Source of the DNA: Anaerolinea sp.
Lineage (GTDB): Bacteria; Chloroflexota; Anaerolineae; JAAEKA01
Length of the DNA: 5,892 nt
Direction of reading: 5' to 3'
Assembly (NCBI GenBank): GCA_014879765.1
Contig: JACSRL010000186.1
Location: forward strand, 1-5,892
The notes beneath the pieces are model-generated. The model saw only the letters and a program-made list of their open reading frames with translations. It did not search any database and was not told the DNA's origin. A program made the position numbers and the translations under genes. Below, in pieces: positions 1 to 5,032 of the stretch (position 1 is its first letter; each line of letters begins with the position of its first letter).

Positions 1-363
1 CATGGCCACCGGCCGCGCTGGATCGAATGGCCCGGCTCCACCTGGAACATGCTCTTTGGCCAGCACTTCTTTCTCGCGCCGCGCTTTTATGTCAATGTGG
101 TGCGCCAGTTCGCCGGCGAACAGGTCGATTGCATCGTCTGCGGCCACCTGCACCGCCCCTACATCGGCCATGTGCGCGGCCTGCTGGTGATCAACCCCGG
201 CAGCAGCTACATCAACATCCTCGACGGCCGCACCCAGCCGGGCGACTATGTCTCCGTCGGCATGTTGGAGATCGAAGACGACACCCTGCGCGCCACTATC
301 GTGCCGCTGCCGGAACGGTGGCAGGAGGTGGAGCGGGAGCGGTTCGGCGGACGCAGCACGTGA
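1..363 (+). CDS. Metallophosphoesterase, YfcE/MJ0936-like (C-terminal part, 5' end outside window)
   Basis: Frame 1 is open from the first base to TGA at 361-363, giving 120 residues with the N-terminus missing. The visible part starts with His-Gly-His (residues 1-3), which fits the HGH metal-ligand block of calcineurin-like phosphoesterases. It then has GHLHRP (48-53), the final GHxH metal-binding motif, and VINPGS (64-69), the usual strand after it. The earlier GDxH, GDxxD and GNxD motifs must lie upstream. The family forms a dinuclear-metal centre that hydrolyses phosphodiesters or phosphomonoesters, usually in the cytoplasm; the substrate cannot be read from this fragment. The stretch between HGH and GHLH (residues 4-47) contains an aromatic-rich segment, WPGSTWNMLFGQHFF, longer than in minimal YfcE proteins. 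The Met at base 49 is internal because the homology begins before it. The stop codon lies in an ACGTGACG repeat word. Confidence 0.8.
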   Translation, partial: HGHRPRWIEWPGSTWNMLFGQHFFLAPRFYVNVVRQFAGEQVDCIVCGHLHRPYIGHVRGLLVINPGSSYINILDGRTQPGDYVSVGMLEIEDDTLRATIVPLPERWQEVERERFGGRST

Positions 364-518
364 CGAGTGATGCGTAACACGTAACCGGAAGGTTGGCTGT
401 GCATATGAGAGGCGCTGGTTGGATTCAAAGACAATTCTCATGCTCGCACACTCCGAGTTACGAGTTACGTGTTACGCATTATGTCAGGCCCAACACGACC
501 ATTGAGCAAAACCATCCC
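364..518. repeat. Intergenic heptamer repeats with 16-bp inverted arms (gap 1)
   Basis: The left side carries CGTAACA (373-379) and CGTAACC (380-386). The right side carries the inverted form: AGTTACG (456-462), AGTTACG (463-469), TGTTACG (470-476) and degenerate CATTATG (477-483). As a result 370-385 and 464-479 are perfect 16-bp inverted complements separated by 78 nt. The middle, 387-455, contains nothing I recognise. The region follows the stop of the phosphoesterase at once and ends 35 nt before the preferred start of the next gene. It could form a hairpin in RNA or a cruciform in DNA. There is no U-tract, so a classical terminator is not supported. Confidence 0.75.
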
Positions 519-1607
519 ATGACCCACCCACCCCACGACAAACCCTTAGGCGCCAGCCTCGGCTGGGAGCTGCTGGGCACGACCCGGCCCTACGAGAGCC
601 ACTGGCACAACCTGCGGCGGGACGAGGTGCGCCTGCCCAGCGGCGAAGAGATCGTCTACACCTACCAGGAGCACGCCGGCTTCGTGACGGTGCTGCCCAT
701 CACCGCCGACGGCCAGGTGGTGATGATCCGCAGCTATCGCTACACGGTGGACGACTGGTGCTGGGAGCTGCCGGCCGGCGGGCTGGGCGACAAGCCGGGC
801 GCGTCGTTGGAAGAGGTCGCGCGGCAGGAGCTGAAGGAGGAGACCGGCGCCGAGTGCCGCGAGATGCGCCAGATCGGCTGGTTCTACTCCATGAACGGCA
901 CCAGCACCGCGCGCTGCACCTTTTTCCTGGCCCACGGCGTGCAGCTCAACGGCCCACCTCAGCTCGAGGCCACCGAGCTCAGCGAGGTGCATCTGGTGCC
1001 GCTGCAGCAGGCTCTCCAGATGGCGCGGGATGGGCGTATCACCGACGCCGACAGCGCGCTGGTGCTGCTGCGCTGCGAGCCGATCCTGGCCGGGGTGGGA
1101 CGCCGGATCGAGGTGGTTCCCTATGACCCTGCCTGGCCGGCGCTTTATCGCGCCGAGGCGGCCAGCCTGGCCGCGCTGCTGGGCGATGAGCTGGTGGCGA
1201 TTCACCACATCGGCAGCACCTCGGTGCCCGGCCTGGCGGCCAAGCCCATCGTCGATATCCTGCCGGTGGTGCGGGAAATCCAGCGCGTCGACGCCCGCAA
1301 TGACCTGCTGCTGGCGGCCGGCTATGTGCCCAAAGGGGAGAACGGCATCCCCGGCCGGCGCTATTTCAGCAAAGATGGGGGCGGGCTGCGCCGAGTGCAT
1401 GTCCACGCCTTTGCCGCCAGCCATCCTGAGGTGGCCCGTCACCTGAACTTCGCCGCCTACCTGGGCGCCCACCCGGACGCGGCCGCGGCCTACGCCGAGC
1501 TGAAGCGGGAGCTGGCGCAGCGTTTCCCCAACGACACCGCCAGCTACACCGACGCCAAGAGCGCGTTCATCCGCGCCATCGATGAGAAGGCGCGGCGTGA
1601 GGCGTGA
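519..1607 (+). CDS. NUDIX hydrolase fused to GrpB/UPF0157 nucleotidyltransferase-fold domain
   Basis: The protein has 362 residues in two domains. The N-terminal half (about 45-185) is a NUDIX domain most like ADP-ribose pyrophosphatases: LPAGG at 84-88 leads into a NUDIX box ending QELKEETGA (103-111). This keeps the catalytic EExG but has Ala (95) where the first conserved Glu is expected, Gln (103) for the Arg, and one extra residue. NUDIX enzymes hydrolyse nucleoside diphosphates linked to another moiety. The C-terminal half (about 195-362) is a full GrpB/UPF0157 domain: VVPYDPAWP (199-207), HIGSTSVPGLAAKPIVDI (230-247), RRYFSK (280-285), VHVHAF (293-298) and an ending rich in YTDAK. GrpB proteins have a nucleotidyltransferase fold but no settled function. 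I chose ATG 519 because the ATG at 393 would translate the heptamer repeats. No clear Shine-Dalgarno precedes it. The last codons Arg-Glu-Ala-stop lie in repeat phase. The fusion is read directly; the substrate is unknown. Confidence 0.88.
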   Translation: MTHPPHDKPLGASLGWELLGTTRPYESHWHNLRRDEVRLPSGEEIVYTYQEHAGFVTVLPITADGQVVMIRSYRYTVDDWCWELPAGGLGDKPGASLEEVARQELKEETGAECREMRQIGWFYSMNGTSTARCTFFLAHGVQLNGPPQLEATELSEVHLVPLQQALQMARDGRITDADSALVLLRCEPILAGVGRRIEVVPYDPAWPALYRAEAASLAALLGDELVAIHHIGSTSVPGLAAKPIVDILPVVREIQRVDARNDLLLAAGYVPKGENGIPGRRYFSKDGGGLRRVHVHAFAASHPEVARHLNFAAYLGAHPDAAAAYAELKRELAQRFPNDTASYTDAKSAFIRAIDEKARREA

Positions 1608-1735
1608 TACGTGAAACGTGATGCGTGAGCAGCAACCGGTGGCCTGTGATCTATAGCCGATAACACGTATCCCGCAATCCAGAGACTCTTCCCGCGCTTC
1701 CGATCACGTTTCACGTTTCACGTTTCACGTTTCCC
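1596..1735. repeat. Heptamer repeats with 14-bp inverted arms (gap 2)
   Basis: Five units run from inside the preceding gene: CGTGAGG (1596), CGTGATA (1603), CGTGAAA (1610), CGTGATG (1617) and CGTGAGC (1624). The opposite arm reads GATCACG (1702) followed by three TTTCACG units (1709-1729) and a partial TTTCCC. Bases 1609-1622 and 1703-1716 are perfect 14-bp inverted complements with an 80-nt spacer. The spacer (1631-1701) shows no gene. The stretch 1736-1782 before trpB is C-rich and poor in purines, with only a weak GAG as a possible ribosome site. Confidence 0.8.
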
Positions 1736-1782
1736 ATGCCACCCCCAACTCCCCTCATCACCCAACACACACGAGACCACGC

Positions 1783-3009
1783 ATGACTGACCACCCCGAC
1801 TTCGCCTTCTACCGCTGGCCCGATGAGCGCGGGCGTTTTGGGCCTTATGGCGGCCGCTTCGTGCCGGAGACGCTGATGCCGGCGCTGGAGGAGCTGGAGA
1901 GCGCCTATCTGCTGGCCCGCAACGACAGCGCGTTCCAGGCCGAGCTGGCGCGGCTCTTCCAGACCTACATCGGCCGCCCCACCCCCATCACCCATGCCCG
2001 CCGGCTGAGCGAGCACCTGGGCGGCGCGCAGATCTACCTCAAGCGCGAGGACCTGGCCCACAGCGGCGCGCACAAGATCAACAACGCGCTGGGCCAGGCG
2101 CTGCTGGTGCAACGCATGGGCAAACAGCGCATCGTGGCCGAAACGGGCGCGGGCCAGCATGGCGTGGCCACCGCCACCGCGGCCGCGCTGCTGGGCATCG
2201 AATGCGTGGTCTACATGGGCACGGTGGACATGGCCCGCCAGGCCCCCAACGTCTTCCGCATGAAGCTGCTGGGCGCCGAGGTGCGCGGCGTGGACAGCGG
2301 CAGCAAGACCCTCAAGGACGCGATCAACGAGGCCATTCGCGACTGGGTGACCAACGTGCGCACCACCCACTATCTGCTGGGCTCGGCGCTGGGGCCGCAC
2401 CCCTACCCGACCATTGTGCGCGATTTTCAGAGCGTCATCGGCCGGGAGGCGCGGGCGCAACTGCTGGACCCGGCCGCGGGCGGGCCGGGGCGGCTGCCGG
2501 ACGCGATCGTGGCCTGCGTGGGCGGCGGCAGCAACGCCATCGGCATCTTTCACCCCTTCCTGGCTGACGAGAGCGTGCGGCTGGTGGGCGTGGAGGCCGG
2601 CGGGCACGGCATCGAGTCAGGCCAGCACGCCGCGCGCTTTGCCGACCCGCAGTTAGCCCGGCTGGGGGTGCTGCAAGGCACCAAGAGCTTTGTCATGCAG
2701 GACGCCGACGGCCAGATCGCCCTGACCCACTCGGTCAGCGCCGGGCTGGACTACGCCTCGGTCGGCCCGGAGCACGCCTGGCTGCGCGACCTGGGCCGCA
2801 GCGCCTACACCTACGCCACCGACGCCGAGGCGCTGGCCGCGTTCAAGCTGCTGTGCGAGCTGGAGGGGATCATCCCCGCGCTGGAGAGCGCCCACGCCGT
2901 GGCCGAGGTGGTCAAGCTGGCCCCGCAACTGGGCCGGAAGGCGGTGATCCTGGTCAACCTGAGCGGGCGCGGGGACAAGGATTTGGATACGGTGATGCGG
3001 GAGGCGTGA
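1783..3009 (+). CDS. trpB: Tryptophan synthase beta chain (TrpB1 type)
   Basis: This 408-residue cytoplasmic PLP enzyme makes L-tryptophan from indole and L-serine, the last step of tryptophan synthesis. The length fits the usual 390-410. It starts with the typical GRFGPYGGRFVPETLMPAL segment (17-35). The PLP-binding lysine is K98 in HKINNALGQ (97-105), equivalent to Lys87 of the Salmonella enzyme. The catalytic glutamate is E120 in AETGAGQHG (119-127). The phosphate-binding loop is GGGSNA (247-252), the GLDYASVGPEH loop is at 321-331, and LSGRGDKD (393-400) carries the serine facing the pyridine nitrogen. The N-terminal form is TrpB1, which normally pairs with TrpA, but no trpA or other trp gene is present here. 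ATG 1783 gives a normal N-terminus despite a poor ribosome site. The C-terminal codons from base 2990 coincide with repeat-like words CGGTGATG and CGGGAGG, and TGA is part of CGTGAAA. Confidence 0.97.
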   Translation: MTDHPDFAFYRWPDERGRFGPYGGRFVPETLMPALEELESAYLLARNDSAFQAELARLFQTYIGRPTPITHARRLSEHLGGAQIYLKREDLAHSGAHKINNALGQALLVQRMGKQRIVAETGAGQHGVATATAAALLGIECVVYMGTVDMARQAPNVFRMKLLGAEVRGVDSGSKTLKDAINEAIRDWVTNVRTTHYLLGSALGPHPYPTIVRDFQSVIGREARAQLLDPAAGGPGRLPDAIVACVGGGSNAIGIFHPFLADESVRLVGVEAGGHGIESGQHAARFADPQLARLGVLQGTKSFVMQDADGQIALTHSVSAGLDYASVGPEHAWLRDLGRSAYTYATDAEALAAFKLLCELEGIIPALESAHAVAEVVKLAPQLGRKAVILVNLSGRGDKDLDTVMREA

Positions 3010-3067
3010 AACGTGAGGCGTAAAGCGGGAGGCTGTGCGTGGTGCGTAACTCGTAACTCGTAACTCG
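2998..3067 (+). repeat. Degenerate CGTRANN heptamers overlapping the trpB 3' end
   Basis: Units in phase are CGGGAGG (2998), CGTGAAA (3005, containing the trpB stop TGA at 3007-3009), CGTGAGG (3012), CGTAAAG (3019) and CGGGAGG (3026). After a short break come CGTAACT units (3045, 3052 and 3059). Bases 3052-3074 are an exact reverse complement, 23 bp long, of 447-469 in gap 1. This links two intergenic regions about 2.6 kb apart. Confidence 0.75.
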
Positions 3068-3116
3068 GAGTGTGTGGGGGTGGGAATTGGTTGTGAGTTG
3101 TGTGGAGTGGGGCGGG

Positions 3117-3216
3117 AGGAGGGAAGCGTGAGGAGGGAAGCGTGAAGGGTGAAACGTAAAACATGATCGAGAGAAACCTCCGATCACGTTTCACGTTTCA
3201 CGCTCCACGCTTCCCC
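3117..3216. repeat. Extended foldback between convergent trpB and Fe-S carrier gene (gap 3)
   Basis: A 14-bp tandem duplication (3117-3130 and 3131-3144, unit AGGAGGGAAGCGTG) leads into a long inverted repeat. Bases 3135-3157 pair with 3193-3215 at 21 of 23 positions, with a 35-nt loop. Inside the loop TGATCG (3164-3169) pairs with CGATCA (3181-3186), and GAG (3171-3173) can pair with CTC (3178-3180). The right arm is a run of heptamers: GATCACG, TTTCACG, TTTCACG, CTCCACG (3182-3209). It lies between the 3' ends of two converging genes, so a bidirectional transcription end is plausible. There is no T-tract to prove it. Confidence 0.65.
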
Positions 3217-3219
3217 GGC

Positions 3220-3639
3220 TCAGTGATAGCCGCAGCTATCGGGCATCTCTTCGCCGGTGTGGCTGTGCGAGGTGCGGAAGGAGTTGCCGCAGCCGCAGCC
3301 AGAGGTGGCCTGAGGGTTCTCGATGTGGAAGCCGCCGCCCATCAGGCTGTCGACGTAGTCGATGCGCGCGCCGCTGATGTAGAAGAGGCTGGTGGGATCC
3401 ACGTAGACGGTCATGCCGTGCTGGCTGTAGATCTGATCGCCCGGCCGGGCGGCGTTTTCGAAGGTCATGCCGTACTGCATGCCGCCGCAGCCGCCGCCCT
3501 GAACGAAGACGCGCAGGCCGTGGGTGCCGGCCATGCCCTTCTCCAGCATGATGCCGGAGAGCTTGCTGGCGGCCATCTCGGTCAAAACCACGCCGTCGGT
3601 GGTGACCTGGGGTTCCATTGTCATTGTTGCTGTTGCCAT
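3220..3639 (-). CDS. A-type iron-sulphur carrier (IscA/ErpA/SufA/HesB family)
   Basis: The protein has 139 residues. A-type carriers bind iron or an Fe-S cluster through three cysteines and pass clusters to target enzymes in the cytoplasm. Those cysteines are C51 in GGGCGGMQYG (48-57) and C115 and C117 in SGCGCGNSF (113-121). The 64-residue spacing from C51 to C115 matches E. coli IscA (C35 and C99). Family features include VVLTEMAASKL (17-27) and SLMGGGFHIENP (98-109). The C-terminus is longer than in minimal IscA: an 18-residue tail after SF includes two His pairs separated by Ser and Gly-Tyr (H125, H127, H139) and an extra C136. The start is fixed by AGGAG at 3652-3648, eight bases from ATG 3639, the best ribosome site in the window. 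An open frame continues upstream to 3858 only because the repeat array has no stops in it. The gene is downstream of moaA on the same strand with a 260-bp repeat-filled gap. Confidence 0.95.
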   Translation of the reverse strand: MATATMTMEPQVTTDGVVLTEMAASKLSGIMLEKGMAGTHGLRVFVQGGGCGGMQYGMTFENAARPGDQIYSQHGMTVYVDPTSLFYISGARIDYVDSLMGGGFHIENPQATSGCGCGNSFRTSHSHTGEEMPDSCGYH

Positions 3640-3647
3640 GGTAGTAT

Positions 3648-3652
3648 CTCCT
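3648..3652 (-). promoter_or_regulatory. Shine-Dalgarno AGGAG of the Fe-S carrier gene
   Basis: On the - strand TCAGGAGA stands eight bases before ATG 3639. It decides the start: an upstream start as far as 3858 would put a repeat-encoded, His/Ser-rich peptide in front of a protein that already begins as its family does. Confidence 0.85.
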
Positions 3653-3677
3653 GAAAGATGGGAATTTGGGAATGATG

Positions 3678-3848
3678 CGTGAAACGTGAAACGTGATGCG
3701 TGATGCGTGATGCGTGAAACGTGATGCGTGATGCGTGATGCGTGAAACGTGATGCGTGAAACGTGATGCGGTGTTGCGTGATGCGTGATGCGTGAAACGT
3801 GATGCGGTGATGCGTGATGCGTGAAACGTGATGCGGTGATGCGTGATG
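3678..3848 (+). repeat. 24-unit tandem heptamer array CGTGAAA/CGTGATG
   Basis: The array is uninterrupted and 171 bp long: 21 heptamers and 3 octamers. Writing A for CGTGAAA, T for CGTGATG and G for CGGTGATG (the first G, at 3769, is CGGTGTTG), the order is AATTTATTTATATGTTATGTATGT. The octamers start at 3769, 3805 and 3834. The right half shows a higher-order unit T-A-T-G of 29 bp (3784-3812 and 3813-3841). The array ends 38 bases before the start of the Fe-S carrier gene and lies in its 5' region. It has no spacers of unique sequence, so it is not a CRISPR. Unit-number variation between strains is likely for such an array. Confidence 0.97.
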
Positions 3849-3903
3849 TCAGAACCAAATCCCGTATCGCGGAAGAGCCTTCCGATCACGTTTCACGTTT
3901 CAC
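3679..3903. repeat. 19-bp inverted repeat flanking gap 4
   Basis: Bases 3679-3697 and 3885-3903 are perfect reverse complements (GTGAAACGTGAAACGTGAT against its complement). The left arm is the first part of the 24-unit array. The right arm contains the moaA stop codon (TGA read at 3902-3900). The arms enclose 187 nt, so the whole intergenic region could fold back or recombine. Confidence 0.8.
3870..3884 (-). terminator. Short hairpin downstream of moaA, possible weak terminator
   Basis: On the - strand CGGAAG-GCT-CTTCCG forms a 6-bp stem with a 3-nt loop, beginning 15 bases after the moaA stop. No run of T follows, so an intrinsic terminator is only a possibility. It may instead be part of the repeat-associated right arm. 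Confidence 0.35.
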
Positions 3904-4946
3904 CCGCCGATCTGCGACATGAGCCGCAGTTGCGGGACTTCGCCTTGGGGCAGGCCGTGGCCCCAGGGCTTGTGCCAGACCGCGACGCGCATGATCTCGC
4001 GCAGCTCGTCGCCGGTGCAGCCGCTGCGCAGCGGGGCCAGCAGGTCCACTTCCCGGTCACGCAGCAGACAGAGGCGCAGCTTGCCGTCGGCGGTCAGCCG
4101 GAAGCGGTTGCAGCCGGCGCAGAAGGGCTCGGTGACGCTGCTGATGAAGCCGAGCTGCCCGGCCGCGCCGGCCAGGCGATAGGGTCGGGCCGGGTCGCTG
4201 CCATCGTAGCCGGCCAGCGGATGGAGCGGCCCCAGCTCAGCCTCGATCAGACGCCGGGTCTCGGCCGAGCTGACCACGGCCTCCTGCTGGAAGTCGGCCA
4301 CACTGCCCAGCGGCATCAGCTCGATAAAGCGGATGTGCCAGGGATGGTCGATGCTCAGCCGGGCCAGGGAGACCACCTCCTCCTCGTTGAAGCCGCGCGT
4401 GACCACCGCGTTCAGCTTCAACGGGCGGATCTGCGCCGCCTCGGCCGCGGCGATGCCGTCCCACACCCGCCGCAGGTCGCCCCAGCGGGTGATGCGGCGA
4501 AACTTGACCGCGTCCAACGTGTCGATGCTGATGTTCAGGCCGCGCAGGCCAGCCCGGGCCAGCGGCTCGGCCAGCTCAGCCAGCAACAGGCCGTTGGTGG
4601 TCATGGCCACCTGCCCGATGCCCGGCGTGCTGGCAATGGCCCGCACCAGCTCCACCATGCCGGGCCGGATGGTCGGTTCGCCGCCGGTCAGCCGGATCTT
4701 GCTGACGCCCAGCTCGGCCGCCGCCTGCACAATGGCCAGAATCTCGCCGTCGCTCAGCAGCTCGGCCCGCGGCCGGAAGCGCATCTCCTCAGGCATGCAG
4801 TAGACGCAGCGCAGGTTACACGCGTCGGTCAGCGAAATACGCAGGTAGTTGATGCGCCGGCCAAAGCTGTCTTGCAGCGGGCCAGGGTAGGTGGGCGCTG
4901 GCCCCAGGGGCGGCTCAGCGGCGCTCAGATCGATGAACGACCACAT
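3900..4946 (-). CDS. moaA: GTP 3',8-cyclase MoaA (molybdenum cofactor synthesis)
   Basis: This radical-SAM enzyme of 348 residues carries out the first step of molybdenum cofactor synthesis, turning GTP into 3',8-cyclo-GTP, which MoaC converts to cyclic pyranopterin monophosphate. The N-terminal [4Fe-4S]/SAM motif is C43-x3-C47-x2-C50 within CNLRCVYC. TGGEP at 87-91 is the SAM-contacting loop. The second cluster is held by C276, C279 and C293 in the FCAGCNRFRLT region. The arginines equivalent to S. aureus R17, R266 and R268 are present as R36, R281 and R283. The C-terminal Gly-Gly needed for activity ends the protein (SQIGG). All key residues are intact. ATG 4946 gives a normal leader of about 25 residues before DSFGRRINYLR; the ribosome site is weak. 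The gene follows the regulator on the same strand by 86 bp and precedes the Fe-S carrier. No moaC, moaD, moaE or mog is in the window. Confidence 0.97.
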   Translation of the reverse strand: MWSFIDLSAAEPPLGPAPTYPGPLQDSFGRRINYLRISLTDACNLRCVYCMPEEMRFRPRAELLSDGEILAIVQAAAELGVSKIRLTGGEPTIRPGMVELVRAIASTPGIGQVAMTTNGLLLAELAEPLARAGLRGLNISIDTLDAVKFRRITRWGDLRRVWDGIAAAEAAQIRPLKLNAVVTRGFNEEEVVSLARLSIDHPWHIRFIELMPLGSVADFQQEAVVSSAETRRLIEAELGPLHPLAGYDGSDPARPYRLAGAAGQLGFISSVTEPFCAGCNRFRLTADGKLRLCLLRDREVDLLAPLRSGCTGDELREIMRVAVWHKPWGHGLPQGEVPQLRLMSQIGG

Positions 4947-4980
4947 GGTGAGTTCTCTGACGACGGATGAACAGTCCGGA

Positions 4981-5019
4981 GCCGGCGCCTCGCTGAGCAA
5001 GGAACCGTGGGGCGCCGGC
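4981..5019. other. GC-rich 9-bp inverted repeat between regulator and moaA
   Basis: GCCGGCGCC (4981-4989) and GGCGCCGGC (5011-5019) are perfect complements with a 21-nt loop. On the - strand the hairpin begins 13 bases after the regulator stop, in the moaA leader. No T-tract follows. It could slow transcription or shape the moaA leader, but at this GC content a chance inverted repeat is possible. Confidence 0.45.
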
Positions 5020-5032
5020 CATGCGGCGCGGG

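Noticed and set aside
393..518. Upstream start at 393 for the NUDIX-GrpB gene
   Set aside because: The added 42 residues would be mostly translation of the heptamer repeats and are not part of a NUDIX domain.
546..1472. Long - strand open frame opposite NUDIX-GrpB
   Set aside because: It is a high-GC antisense shadow; the + strand has clear domain motifs throughout.
1711..2607. Long - strand open frame opposite trpB
   Set aside because: It is antisense to a complete trpB, has a low-complexity Ala/His/Gln/Arg composition and no family motif.
3678..3848. CRISPR array
   Set aside because: Units are 7 to 8 nt and directly abut; there are no unique spacers and no cas genes.
3843..4970. Long + strand open frame opposite moaA
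   Set aside because: It has no recognisable motifs, begins in the repeat array and lies antisense to a moaA with all key residues.
4947..5032. Molybdenum cofactor riboswitch in the moaA leader
   Set aside because: The gap is only 86 nt, too short for the usual motif, and only one simple inverted repeat is visible.
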